From NCBI GenBank assembly GCA_934091055.1, contig CAKOKN010000003.1, positions 1 through 64,000 of the forward strand: a DNA stretch of 64,000 nucleotides, written 5' to 3'. Positions 16,546 to 25,432 of this stretch are shown here, one piece after another. Every line of letters starts with the position of its first letter. Within the stretch, counting starts at the first letter, position 1. Both the position numbers and the translations under genes were made by a program. A model generated the notes under the pieces. That model saw only the letters and a program-made list of their open reading frames with translations, had not been told where the DNA came from and searched no databases. This stretch comes from an uncultured Bacilli bacterium (GTDB taxonomy: Bacteria > Bacillota_I > Bacilli_A > RF39 > UBA660).

Positions 16546-18060
16546 ATGACACATAAATTTGAAGCGTTACTTTATGCTATATTATTTACTTTTTGGAGTG
16601 TTAGATTATATTATAAATTATATGATAAAAGAATAAGAAAGTATGTTCTTAGTATAGGAGTATTAATAGTTTTTTGGATGATTATTAGAATGTCTAAAGG
16701 AGTTGTATCTTCAATATATTTGGAAAGATTATGTTGGTATTTATATTATATACCTCTTATATTTATACCACTTCTTTTTTATGTTTGTTGTAATTCTTTA
16801 TTAAATAAAATGAATAAGAAGATAAAGATAATTTTATATTTAATATCTAGTATACTTTTTTTGCTTGTTTTAACTAATGATTATCATCAGTTGGTATTTA
16901 AGTTTAATAATGGTATAAAATTATATGATGACTACTATCATTACTTTGGTTATTACATTATTTCTGTTTGGATATTCTATTTGTTTGGTGGAGGTATGAT
17001 TAAACTAGCTATAAATAGTAGAAAGACTAGAAGGAGTTTTAAATCTTTTTTACCACTTGGTATTTTATTACTTGGTATAATATATACAGTGGCATATGTA
17101 CTTGATATTAATGGTATTAGAAATATAAATATGTCTGTAGTTAATAGTGCTTTGATATGTTTAGGAATAGAGAGTGCTTTATATTTAAATCTAATTCCTA
17201 ATAATAAAAAATATATTAGAATATTTAAAAATTCTAATTTGAATATGGCAGTAGTATCTTTAAATGGTAGAATAAAGTATACTACTAAAAAGTTTAGTTC
17301 TATTCCTGATATTATTATGAATGATATTGCTATTGATAATGTTAAAGATAATTATAAAGATAACAATATTATTTATGACGTAAAGAAGAATAAAGATAGT
17401 TATGTTTTGTTAAAGCAAGATATGACGGATTTATATAAGCTTAGGGAAGAAGTATCTATTAGACAAAAGAAATTATTAAAACAGAGAGATAGTATTAAAT
17501 TAGAAGAAAAAACTAAAAAAGAACTTTATGAAATAAATTTAAGAAGAGAAGTGACATCGAAAATAGAGAATAAATTAGAAGAAAAGAGAAAAGAAGCCAA
17601 AGATATATTGAATAAAGATAATATTAGCAATGATGATTTAAAAAAAATTAGGAGAATAATTATTTATAGTAAAAAGAAGAGTTCAATAATAGTCTCAGAA
17701 GTTAATAATGAAATGTATAATGAATGTGATATAAAAGTTGTATTAAATGATCTTATTACTAGTATGTCTAGTTTAAATGTAGTTGGTATGGTTATAGTTA
17801 AAAATAAAATAAGTATTAATGGTAGTGTTATGTCTACTTTGTATGATATAGTGTATGAAATTATTGATAATTTAAATAATACTTCAGTGATGTTTTATCT
17901 TTTAAAAGAAAAGCCATATATAATATTAAAAGTATGTGTTGGTAGACCTATTAAAATTGCTGATAAGATTAAAATAAATAATTGTTTTTTGGTAAAAGAA
18001 ACTATGTATGGCACTGATACAGAAATTATATTTAAGTTAGTGGTTGGTGATAATATATGA
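16546..18060 (+). CDS. 7TM sensor protein with degenerate histidine kinase module
   Basis: A 504-residue membrane protein. Seven hydrophobic helices fill residues ~5-215, with the TNDYHQLVFKF segment typical of 7TM histidine-kinase sensor regions. A PAS-like stretch (VVSLNGRIKYTTKKF) and a long charged coiled coil (about 285-365) follow. The C-terminal region keeps an N-box-like YEIIDNLNNT but has no HDxLGH phospho-site and no DG or GxG boxes, so it is probably not catalytic. It overlaps the true kinase gene by 4 nt (ATGA), which suggests a heteromer. The start is ATG 16546 behind AAAGGAG, since the -10 TATAAT (16522-16527) lies within the upstream extension of the frame. Confidence 0.65.
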   Translation: MTHKFEALLYAILFTFWSVRLYYKLYDKRIRKYVLSIGVLIVFWMIIRMSKGVVSSIYLERLCWYLYYIPLIFIPLLFYVCCNSLLNKMNKKIKIILYLISSILFLLVLTNDYHQLVFKFNNGIKLYDDYYHYFGYYIISVWIFYLFGGGMIKLAINSRKTRRSFKSFLPLGILLLGIIYTVAYVLDINGIRNINMSVVNSALICLGIESALYLNLIPNNKKYIRIFKNSNLNMAVVSLNGRIKYTTKKFSSIPDIIMNDIAIDNVKDNYKDNNIIYDVKKNKDSYVLLKQDMTDLYKLREEVSIRQKKLLKQRDSIKLEEKTKKELYEINLRREVTSKIENKLEEKRKEAKDILNKDNISNDDLKKIRRIIIYSKKKSSIIVSEVNNEMYNECDIKVVLNDLITSMSSLNVVGMVIVKNKISINGSVMSTLYDIVYEIIDNLNNTSVMFYLLKEKPYIILKVCVGRPIKIADKIKINNCFLVKETMYGTDTEIIFKLVVGDNI

Positions 18061-19178
18061 GATTACTTATAATAACAACGGCAATTATGACATCTTTAGA
18101 GGCTTTTAGAGTGGCTATTTGTTATATGAGAAAAGATGTATTGTTAATAAAAAAAGTTTTTGAGTCTTTAATACTTATAGGAATGATTGTTTTATGTTTT
18201 TTTAATTTGAATTATGATATGAATACTCTCTTGGTATGTTTATCAATACTATTTTGTTTATATGTATTTGGAATGTTTATTTATGAGAGAATATCTAGAA
18301 GAGAATATATATCAGTATTGTCAGTTAAGGAAGCTATTGATATGTCTAATACTGGTATAATGTTTTTAGATCGAGATGGTGAAGTTATTTTAATTAATAA
18401 TGTTATGGCAAATATTCTTAATTACTTTAATATTAAATGTAATTATTTAGATAGTTTAATTAAAGTTAGTTTTAAAGTAGTTGGTAATAGTTATTTGATT
18501 AAAATAGGTGACTTTATATATCAACTTAGAGTTATTGATGATACAGAGGTTTATTTAAGTGATGTAACTATTTTATATAAGCTTAGTGAAAGAGAGGAAG
18601 TACAAAATAGGAAGATAGAGGATAATAATAATAAAATATTAAATACGATAAGTAATATAGAAAAGATAGAGAAGGGTAGGCATTTACTTAAGATTAAAAA
18701 TGAGTATCACGATTTATTAGGACATAGATTGGCTCTTTTTACTAAATATTTAGATCAGGATAAGAAGAGTGTTGAAGATATAGTATTTCTTTTAGATAGT
18801 ATATATGATAATGATAATAGTGATATTGATAGTAGTGTTAAACTAAAAAATATGATTAAGATGTATAAGATAGTGGGAGTTAATATAAATATAGATGGTA
18901 GCCTTCCTAGTGATGATAAAATAGCTTTAGTCTTTTTTGAAATAATTAGAGAGGCTGTTACTAACGCTATTATTCACGCTGATAGTAAAAATATATATGT
19001 AGTTATAACAACTTATTTAAGCAAAATAGAAATGGTAATTACTAATGATGGTAAGAGGCAAGATGGGGTTATTTTTGTTGGTGATGGTATAAATGGAATG
19101 AAGATGAAAGTATCTTCACTTGGAGGAACTTTAAATATTATAAATGATGATGGTTTTATGTTAAAAATAGTAATATAA
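18057..19178 (+). CDS. NarL/DesK-type sensor histidine kinase
   Basis: A 373-residue kinase. Three membrane helices at ~1-75, a PAS-like domain (AIDMSNTGIMFLDRDGEVIL, residues 93-112), a coiled coil, then the HisKA_3 phospho-site H218-DLLGH and an HATPase with N-box EIIREAVTNAIIHA (N303), NDG (330-332) and GDGINGMKMKVSSLGGTL (342-359). All catalytic boxes are present. It is co-translated with the degenerate 7TM sensor, and a LuxR-type response regulator lies convergent just downstream, so the three probably form one signalling unit. The signal is unknown. Confidence 0.88.
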   Translation: MRLLIITTAIMTSLEAFRVAICYMRKDVLLIKKVFESLILIGMIVLCFFNLNYDMNTLLVCLSILFCLYVFGMFIYERISRREYISVLSVKEAIDMSNTGIMFLDRDGEVILINNVMANILNYFNIKCNYLDSLIKVSFKVVGNSYLIKIGDFIYQLRVIDDTEVYLSDVTILYKLSEREEVQNRKIEDNNNKILNTISNIEKIEKGRHLLKIKNEYHDLLGHRLALFTKYLDQDKKSVEDIVFLLDSIYDNDNSDIDSSVKLKNMIKMYKIVGVNINIDGSLPSDDKIALVFFEIIREAVTNAIIHADSKNIYVVITTYLSKIEMVITNDGKRQDGVIFVGDGINGMKMKVSSLGGTLNIINDDGFMLKIVI

Positions 19179-19203
19179 AAAAAGATCTTTAAGATCTTTT
19201 TTA
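19177..19203. terminator. Bidirectional terminator between kinase and regulator
   Basis: AAAGATC (19181-19187) and GATCTTT (19193-19199) flanked by A-run and T-run; convergent genes end on both sides. Confidence 0.8.
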
Positions 19204-19830
19204 ATTTATGTCTGGTACTATATAACCATTACTTACACAAAATATTGTTAGTTTGGAAACACTGTCAAAGTTTAATTTATTTAGAATATTAGAAATATAA
19301 TTTTTTAAAGTACCGGGGGTAATATTTACTTTTTTAGCAATATATTCTCTGTCAATTCCTTCGCATAATAATTTTAATATTTTGACTTCTTTTTCAGTTA
19401 AACTATTGAATCTTTCATTATTGTCACTGTGAATATAATTATCAGGGAATAGTGTATATCCTTGTAGTACTTGTTCTACACTTGATATTAGAGTACTACT
19501 ACTAATATCTTTATAGATTAATCCATCTAGATTATTATCTTTAGCTTTATTTAAGAAAGATATTTCTGGTATTCCAGTTATAGCGAGTATTTTGATACTT
19601 TGTTTATATTTTCCTTTTACTTTTCTACTGTAAGATATACCATTAACATTGTCTTTAGTTACAACATCAGTGAGTACTAAATCTGGTTTATATCTATCAC
19701 AAAGTTGTAACATATCTTTAGCGCTAGTAGAAGTTCCTACGATATTAAAGTCTTTGGATAGTATTTCTTTCATCATACTATTTAGTAATGGTTGATCTTC
19801 TATAATTATTATTTTCTTTTTTTCAGGCAT
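19201..19830 (-). CDS. LuxR/NarL-family response regulator
   Basis: A 209-residue regulator. The receiver domain starts KKKIIIIEDQPLLN, has its phospho-acceptor Asp in PDLVLTDVV and the switch Thr in ILAITG. The C-terminal LuxR helix-turn-helix reads LTEKEVKILKLLCEGIDREY..ITPGTLKNYISNILNKL. It is the expected partner of the kinase at 18057, whose gene ends 22 nt away on the opposite strand. The start is the ATG at 19830 behind GGAGTGAT; the frame extends further but through the promoter region. Confidence 0.9.
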   Translation of the reverse strand: MPEKKKIIIIEDQPLLNSMMKEILSKDFNIVGTSTSAKDMLQLCDRYKPDLVLTDVVTKDNVNGISYSRKVKGKYKQSIKILAITGIPEISFLNKAKDNNLDGLIYKDISSSTLISSVEQVLQGYTLFPDNYIHSDNNERFNSLTEKEVKILKLLCEGIDREYIAKKVNITPGTLKNYISNILNKLNFDSVSKLTIFCVSNGYIVPDIN

Positions 19831-19994
19831 ATTATCACTCCAAAATATATAAATATTATAACATATAATTAAGTAAACTAAATACAAAAAGTTAAGAAGT
19901 GTGTTTAAAGTCATAATATTGGTAATTAAAGTATGACTTTTGACATCATTAATATTACTTAATTTAATATATAATTTAAGTAGGAGGAGATATT

Positions 19995-20312
19995 ATGTCT
20001 AATTAAGTGAAAAAAGAAGAACCTAAAAGAGAGGAAACTAAGAAAGAAGAACCAAAGAAGGAAGAAAAGATTAGTTTGACACTTAGTAAAACTCTTTTAC
20101 ATAGAAATGGAAATAATACTAGTAAAGCAACTGCTACTACACCTGGTGGAAAGACTGCTAGTGCAAATTTAACTTTGGAAAAAGACTTAACATTAACTAT
20201 AACTGCTGGTAGTGAAAATAAAACTATTAGTTATGATAGTCCTAATAAAGAGTTTGCAACTACTGAGGCTAGTCAAAATCTTGATTTTAAAGTAATAAAA
20301 TTAGCTAACTAA
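19995..20312 (+). pseudogene. Small Lys/Glu-rich protein with stop at codon 4
   Basis: AGGAGGAG (19982-19989) precedes ATG 19995, which reads Met-Ser-Asn-TAA. The frame continues directly with GTG 20007 for 101 codons: a (KKEEPK) charged tract, then a beta-like region SLTLSKTLLHRNGNN...LDFKVIKLAN. One change (AAA to TAA) would explain the stop. Either the gene is broken, or GTG 20007 is the start with poor spacing (17 nt). No signal peptide and no recognised family. A terminator follows at 20324. Confidence 0.5.
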
Positions 20313-20323
20313 ATATAATAATT

Positions 20324-20350
20324 AAATATGACAAATGTCATATTTTTTTA
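20324..20350 (+). terminator. Terminator
   Basis: AAATATGAC (20324-20332), loop AAAT, GTCATATTT (20337-20345), then a T-run. Confidence 0.85.
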
Positions 20351-20425
20351 CTATTTATATGTGAATATTGGCATCTAGTAAAAAAATTTAATTATGTTAC
20401 AATGATATAAAGGAGGAAGGAAGAA

Positions 20426-21802
20426 ATGAAAAAAAGTATTTTAAAGAAAGTATTATTTACTTTAGTAGTAATAATAGCAGGTGGAATTACTAGTGTAAAA
20501 GCTGATGATTTACCAGTGATAGTAAATGGAACAAGATTTACTGATGAAGTAAATACCATGACTTTAGGAGAGGGGACTCTAACTTATAATAAAGAATCTA
20601 AAGAATTAACTTTAGATAATGTTACCATTACCTCTGATACTAATTATGGTATTAATTTAGTAAGTACAGATGATGAAATTAAAATAATTTTGAAAGGTGA
20701 CAATAAAATTATAGTAACTGATACTAATTTTGGCATCAGATCTAGTGGCGATATAGTAATTACTGGTGATGGTAAATTAACTATTACTGCAGAATTTCCT
20801 GCAATACAGGGAAGAAATATTACTATAGATGGAGCAAAAATAGATTTAACTACTACAGGAGATTATTTAGCGGCTATTGAAAATAACTATTTGCTAACTA
20901 TAAAGAATAATGCTAAAGTAAAAGCAAAGGGATATGGATCTGCTTTATCATCATTTGGTGAGATGAAGATAGTTGATAGTGAGTTGGAACTGGAGGCTAC
21001 AGGAGATAGTTCTAATGCAATTTATGTAGAACCTACTAATGGTAATGGCAATGGAATATTAAATATTACTAATTCTAAAATAAAAGCTAAAAGTGGCTTT
21101 GCTTGCGTATTTAGTGCTGGTGAAATGACTTTATCTAAATCTAACTTTGATTTAGAGAGTATTGCAGGAGGAATATACTCTAATACTTTGGTAAATATTA
21201 ATAATTCTAGAGTAAATGTTATAGATGGAAACTATGGAGTAGGAGTTAGACAAGGAGATATTAATATTAACGATAGTACTTTTAAAATAGGCGTTAATGG
21301 TTCAGCATTTATGTATAATCCTAATATAGAGGGATTAGATAATAAAATAATTTATGCTGGTAATGAAAAGGATGGATCTGATGCTATAGTAATAGATAAG
21401 GATAGTGATTTTGATCTTTCTGAATATAGTTATGTTAGAATAACTAATATATATACTATAAAAGTAGTAGCAGATGATAATATAGTGTTAGATACTGATA
21501 AAGAAATGACTGTGATTGAGGGAGATAATAAAGAATTAGTTATTAAAGCTAAAGATGGTTATAAGATTAAAAGTGTATTAGTTAATGATAGTGAAAGTAC
21601 TTTAACTGATAATAAATTAGTTTTAATGAATATTGATGAAGATATGGTAATTAAAATTACTTCAGAGAAAGAAGAAGCTTCTGCAGTAAAAGTTGATAAT
21701 CCTAAAACTGGAGATAATATAATACTATATTTAATTATTTGTCTTGGTTCAATTATTGGGTTAATTGGTACAAGAGTATTGTCTTATAGAAAAGATAATT
21801 AA
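20426..21802 (+). CDS. Sortase-anchored beta-helix surface protein (NPKTG)
   Basis: A 458-residue exported protein. Signal peptide 1-26 ends at SVKADD. Residues ~40-330 are repeated short strands of right-handed beta-helix character (LTLDNVTIT, ITGDGKLTITA, ITIDGAKIDLTT, LNITNSKIKAKS), similar to carbohydrate-binding DUF4353-type proteins. A small domain (about 345-420) with DGYKIKSVLVNDS follows. The end carries NPKTGDN, a hydrophobic helix and the tail RKDN, a cell-wall sorting signal. The only sortase in the window is the class B enzyme at 41265; whether it handles NPKTG is unknown. AAAGGAGGAAGG ribosome site. Confidence 0.8.
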   Translation: MKKSILKKVLFTLVVIIAGGITSVKADDLPVIVNGTRFTDEVNTMTLGEGTLTYNKESKELTLDNVTITSDTNYGINLVSTDDEIKIILKGDNKIIVTDTNFGIRSSGDIVITGDGKLTITAEFPAIQGRNITIDGAKIDLTTTGDYLAAIENNYLLTIKNNAKVKAKGYGSALSSFGEMKIVDSELELEATGDSSNAIYVEPTNGNGNGILNITNSKIKAKSGFACVFSAGEMTLSKSNFDLESIAGGIYSNTLVNINNSRVNVIDGNYGVGVRQGDININDSTFKIGVNGSAFMYNPNIEGLDNKIIYAGNEKDGSDAIVIDKDSDFDLSEYSYVRITNIYTIKVVADDNIVLDTDKEMTVIEGDNKELVIKAKDGYKIKSVLVNDSESTLTDNKLVLMNIDEDMVIKITSEKEEASAVKVDNPKTGDNIILYLIICLGSIIGLIGTRVLSYRKDN

Positions 21803-21813
21803 AATAAAAAAAT

Positions 21814-21842
21814 AGTGATAATTAAGTTTATCACTTTTTTAT
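21814..21842 (+). terminator. Terminator
   Basis: AGTGATAA (21814-21821) pairs with TTATCACT (21828-21835), followed by a T-run. Confidence 0.85.
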
Positions 21843-21887
21843 TTTAAATATTATAATTATATGTTAATATAGTTATAGGAGGTATTT

Positions 21888-22511
21888 ATGAAGAAGAATA
21901 TAAAAAATTTTATTAAGGGAATATATGCTGGTATAATGATAGGTATTGGTGGTACTATTTATTTATCTATGTCTTCAAAAGTACTTGGTGCTATCTTTTT
22001 TTCTATTGGTCTTATGATGATATGTATCTTTAATATGAACTTATATACTGGCAAGATAGGATATATTATTAATAATAAGAAGAGTTATTTATTAGAATTA
22101 TTATTATCTTTATTAGGTAATTTTATTGGTACTTACTTAGTTGCTTTTTTGATTAGGAATACTAGGTATGCTTATCTTAGTGAGACTGCTAGAGAGATAT
22201 CTATGATAAAAATTAATGATAGTATAATAAGTATTTTGATACTTGCTATTTTTTGTGGTATTTTAATGTTTTTAGCAGTAGATAATTATAAAAAGAATAA
22301 GAGTGATTTTGCTAAGTATTTAGGCATATTTATGTGTGTTATTGTTTTTATATTATCAGGATTTGAACACTGTATAGCTAATATGTTTTATTTTAGTTTA
22401 GGTTCTGTTTGGAGTACTAAGAGTTTGTGGTATATACTTATTATGATAATAGGTAATTCAATAGGAGCAATATTAATAAATTATTATAAGACTAAGATAG
22501 ATATAGATTAA
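21888..22511 (+). CDS. Formate/nitrite transporter (FNT) family channel
   Basis: A 207-residue polytopic membrane protein with six helices. KGIYAGIMIGIGGTIYLS, FNMNLYTGKIG and ILSGFEHCIANMFYFSLG are family signatures; the last contains the central His of the FNT pore. It is shorter than FocA-type proteins (~260-285 residues), mainly in loops and tails. Substrate (formate, nitrite, hydrosulfide or lactate) cannot be deduced. Single gene with AGGAGG ribosome site. Confidence 0.85.
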   Translation: MKKNIKNFIKGIYAGIMIGIGGTIYLSMSSKVLGAIFFSIGLMMICIFNMNLYTGKIGYIINNKKSYLLELLLSLLGNFIGTYLVAFLIRNTRYAYLSETAREISMIKINDSIISILILAIFCGILMFLAVDNYKKNKSDFAKYLGIFMCVIVFILSGFEHCIANMFYFSLGSVWSTKSLWYILIMIIGNSIGAILINYYKTKIDID

Positions 22512-22531
22512 TACAATTTATATCTTTTTTC

Positions 22532-22560
22532 TTGACTTTGATATTTTAGATTATTATAAT
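22532..22560 (+). promoter_or_regulatory. radC promoter
   Basis: -35 TTGACT (22532-22537), 17-bp spacer, -10 TATAAT (22555-22560). Confidence 0.85.
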
Positions 22561-22566
22561 TGAAAC

Positions 22567-22712
22567 ATATTAAGGCTCAAACCTTTAAAAGGAGATTTTA
22601 GTTATTTTTTAAACATTATTTAGAGCAAAATATTTATGAAGGAGAAGCTTCTATGTAAATAGAAGAGAATAAAGTAACAACACATTACGCTTTATTATTT
22701 AAAAATATAGAA
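22567..22712 (+). promoter_or_regulatory. Long structured leader of radC
   Basis: About 160 nt separate the radC transcription start from its TTG codon. GGCTC near 22574 can pair with GAGC near 22622, enclosing CCTT-TAA-AAGG. GAAG and CTTC pair near 22638-22651. AATAAAG (22668-22674) pairs with CTTTATT (22690-22696). No known riboswitch consensus is evident. Confidence 0.4.
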
Positions 22713-22725
22713 AGGAAGATTAATA

Positions 22726-23424
22726 TTGAAAGATAATAAAAGAGTAATGAATTTTAAATGCTTACCTGATGAAGAAAAACCTAGAGAGAGATTTATTAAA
22801 TATGGAAAGAGTAATATATCTAATAAAGAACTTATTGAGATAATACTAAGAACTGGTACTAGAAGATATGGTTTAAAAGAAATATCTTATAATATACTTA
22901 GTTCTGTTAATAATATTAATGAACTTAAAAATATGGAAGTTAATTCCTTATCTAAAATAGATGGTGTTGGAAAAATAAAAGCGATCGAATTATTGTCAGC
23001 AATCGAACTTGGTAGAAGAGTATATATGGAAAATGAATATAATGATTTGGTTTATTTAACTGATCCAGAGTCTATTATTAATTATTTTCATAATTTATTT
23101 GTGGATGTTAAACAAGAATTATTCTATGTTGTATATTTAGATAATCAAAAGAAATATATTGATAAGAAATTATTATTTAAAGGGACTGTTAATTATTCTT
23201 TAGTACATCCTAGAGAAATTTTTAAAGAAGCTTATATATTATCTTCGAGTTATATTATATGCATACATAATCATCCTTCGGGTAATGCTAGTCCTAGTAA
23301 GAATGATATAGAGCTTACTAAGCGAATAAAAAATATTGGTAATTTATTTGGTATTATATTAATAGATCATATAATTATAGGTAAAGGTAATTATTATAGT
23401 TTTTTTGAAGACAATAATTTGTAA
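22726..23424 (+). CDS. radC: RadC family JAB/MPN-domain protein
   Basis: A 232-residue RadC. A helix-hairpin-helix region (SLSKIDGVGKIKAIELLSAIELGRR, ~75-98) precedes the MPN metalloprotease-like domain with H181-NH183-PSGNASPSKND194, a complete JAMM zinc site. Despite the name, a DNA-repair role is not established. It uses a TTG start with AAAGGAAG upstream and lies directly before mreC-mreD, as in many Firmicutes; mreB is not here. Confidence 0.92.
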   Translation: MKDNKRVMNFKCLPDEEKPRERFIKYGKSNISNKELIEIILRTGTRRYGLKEISYNILSSVNNINELKNMEVNSLSKIDGVGKIKAIELLSAIELGRRVYMENEYNDLVYLTDPESIINYFHNLFVDVKQELFYVVYLDNQKKYIDKKLLFKGTVNYSLVHPREIFKEAYILSSSYIICIHNHPSGNASPSKNDIELTKRIKNIGNLFGIILIDHIIIGKGNYYSFFEDNNL

Positions 23425-23495
23425 TAAATTGCCATTATATGCTTTTCTTTTGGTTAAAAATATTATATAATAAAATGTGATTGGAAAGTGATAAA

Positions 23496-24356
23496 ATGAT
23501 TGATAAAAGGGGAAAATTTAAATATGGTAAATACTTTTTTATGATAGTTATAGTTATAATTGTAATTTTATTAATAATTTTTTCATTTACTTTAAAAAGT
23601 GATAGAGAACTTAATTCGTTTGAATCTTTTGTTCGTGATATTTTTGTGTATACTGAGAAGGTTATTACTTATCCCTTTAATTATATAAATAATAAAACTA
23701 AGGATTATAAGAAACTTAAAAATACTAAGAAAGATAATGATATATTAGAGACTTCGATTGATAGAATAGATTCTATAGAGGCTGAGAATATTGAACTTAG
23801 AAGACAAATAGAGCAGATGAAAGAAGAGCTTGATATATCGTATACTTTATCTGATTATGAGTATTTAAATGCTACTGTTGTTAGTAGAAATGTTGGTTTT
23901 TGGTATAATACTATTACAATAGATAAAGGTAGTTATAATGGTATAGAGCAGGATATGGTAGTTATTAATTCTAAAGGATTGATTGGTAGGGTAATTAGAA
24001 CTACTACTTTTACTTCTGATGTTAGACTTATTACTACTAGTGATACTAATAATAAGATATCAGTTCATATTAGTAATGGAGATACTAATTTATATGGTTT
24101 AATTAATAATTATGATTACAATGATAATTTATTAGAGGTAGAGGGTATTAGTAATACTAAGGATGTTAATATAGGAGATTATGTTTATACTTCAGGTCTT
24201 GGAGGAGTATTTCCTTCAGGGATATTAATTGGAACAGTTACTGATATATCTACAGACTCCTATGATTTGGCTAAGATAATTAAAGTTAAACCATCCGCAG
24301 ATTTTAATGATATTAATTATGTTAGTATACTAAAGAGAAAGAGTGTGGAAGAGTGA
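23496..24356 (+). CDS. mreC: Rod-shape protein MreC
   Basis: A 286-residue bitopic protein. One membrane helix (about 10-30), a coiled coil (DNDILETSIDRIDSIEAENIELRRQIEQM, ~80-110), then paired beta domains (ATVVSRNVGFWYNTITIDKGSYNGI, GLIGRVI, GLGGVFPSGILIGTV). MreC scaffolds the elongasome outside the membrane. Start set at ATG 23496 because GGAAAG lies 7 nt upstream; the earlier in-frame TTG at 23481 has no ribosome site. Overlaps mreD by 4 nt. Confidence 0.93.
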   Translation: MIDKRGKFKYGKYFFMIVIVIIVILLIIFSFTLKSDRELNSFESFVRDIFVYTEKVITYPFNYINNKTKDYKKLKNTKKDNDILETSIDRIDSIEAENIELRRQIEQMKEELDISYTLSDYEYLNATVVSRNVGFWYNTITIDKGSYNGIEQDMVVINSKGLIGRVIRTTTFTSDVRLITTSDTNNKISVHISNGDTNLYGLINNYDYNDNLLEVEGISNTKDVNIGDYVYTSGLGGVFPSGILIGTVTDISTDSYDLAKIIKVKPSADFNDINYVSILKRKSVEE

Positions 24357-24859
24357 TTATTAGTATAATTTATTTAATATTTTCTTTTATACTAGAAAAT
24401 ATTATGTCTAATGTTTTTACTAGTACTTTATCTAGTATTAGTTGTTTTACTACTATATATACTATTATAGCTTTAGTAGTTATATATCCTTATTTTTATA
24501 ATTATAAGAAGTATTATTTATTAGTTTTAATATTTGGACTTTTATTTGATATATTATATACTTCTACATTTATATTTAATATGGTTATATTTTTGTTAAT
24601 AGGTATTGTTATTAAGATACTTAATAATATTTTTCCAGAGAATATATTTATGGCTAATTTGATTAGTTTTATTAGTATAGTTATTTATCATATACTTAGT
24701 TATATTATTCTTACTATTATGGGGTATATTGATTATAGTATAATTTTATTATTTAGAATTATAGTTCATAGTATTATTATGACTGTTATATATACTAGTA
24801 TTAGTTATTTAATTATTAAGGGCTTGTATAATAAGTTTGGTATTAAACATATAAAATAA
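24353..24859 (+). CDS. mreD: Rod-shape protein MreD
   Basis: A 168-residue, almost wholly hydrophobic protein with five or six helices, including GLLFDILYTSTFIFNMVIFLL, the usual conserved MreD segment. GTG start inside the mreC stop region (GTGA overlap). It partners MreC in the cell-wall elongation complex. Identity rests on position plus hydrophobic pattern and this motif, since MreD sequences diverge quickly. Confidence 0.88.
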   Translation: MIISIIYLIFSFILENIMSNVFTSTLSSISCFTTIYTIIALVVIYPYFYNYKKYYLLVLIFGLLFDILYTSTFIFNMVIFLLIGIVIKILNNIFPENIFMANLISFISIVIYHILSYIILTIMGYIDYSIILLFRIIVHSIIMTVIYTSISYLIIKGLYNKFGIKHIK

Positions 24860-24866
24860 AAATTTC

Positions 24867-25331
24867 TTATAAAAAGAAATTTGGTTCATTTTGATAATTT
24901 GATGTAGGGGTTACTGGATCTATGTTATCACTTTTAGTTGGAGTTACTTTTTTGTTTTGGGTGACTTCTTTTTTTGTGCTAGTACTAGTATTGGCTCTAG
25001 TACCAGTATCTGTTTCGTCTTTGAAGACAGAGGCTATCTTTAACATAGATTTCATATTATTCATCATAGGTCCTACTTCTTTAACGATAGGAATAGCATC
25101 TTTTACTACTCCGAGAGTTTTAGATGCACCATTTAATAGATTAGTAAAACTAAAACCACTAGTGGCTCCTCTTGCAGTACTACCTAGTCCTAATAGGGAA
25201 CGAAGACCGCCACTTCTAGTAGCTCCTCTTATACCCATTGTCATTGGATTTATCATACCTCTTGTCATAGGAGGCATTACTGGAGGGTTTATTCCACCTA
25301 TGAAAGGATAACCAAAATTATTTCCATACAT
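24867..25331 (-). CDS. YqfQ/VrrA-like protein
   Basis: A 154-residue protein with a Gly/Pro/Met-rich N terminus (MYGNNFGYPFIGGINPPVMP), a core GLRSLLGLG..FTNLLNGASKTLGVVKDAIPIVKEVGPMMNNMKSM that matches the YqfQ family (helices ending in a GPM-N-P/S-M motif), and a Thr/Lys-rich tail. In Bacillus the family is linked to spores and poorly understood. Single gene, convergent with mreD, GGGAG ribosome site. Confidence 0.65.
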   Translation of the reverse strand: MYGNNFGYPFIGGINPPVMPPMTRGMINPMTMGIRGATRSGGLRSLLGLGSTARGATSGFSFTNLLNGASKTLGVVKDAIPIVKEVGPMMNNMKSMLKIASVFKDETDTGTRANTSTSTKKEVTQNKKVTPTKSDNIDPVTPTSNYQNEPNFFL

Positions 25332-25401
25332 TTATAATACTCCCTTTCTAAAATAATATATGAAAAAGATAAAAAAATGTTAAAAATTTAATAATATATG
25401 T

Positions 25402-25407
25402 TATAAT
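25402..25407 (+). promoter_or_regulatory. Promoter of GspF/prepilin-peptidase operon (-10)
   Basis: Extended -10 TGTTATAAT (hexamer 25402-25407). The -35 position holds GTTAAA, which is weak. Confidence 0.6.
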
Positions 25408-25432
25408 AAAATAAGAGAATAGGTGATAGGTT

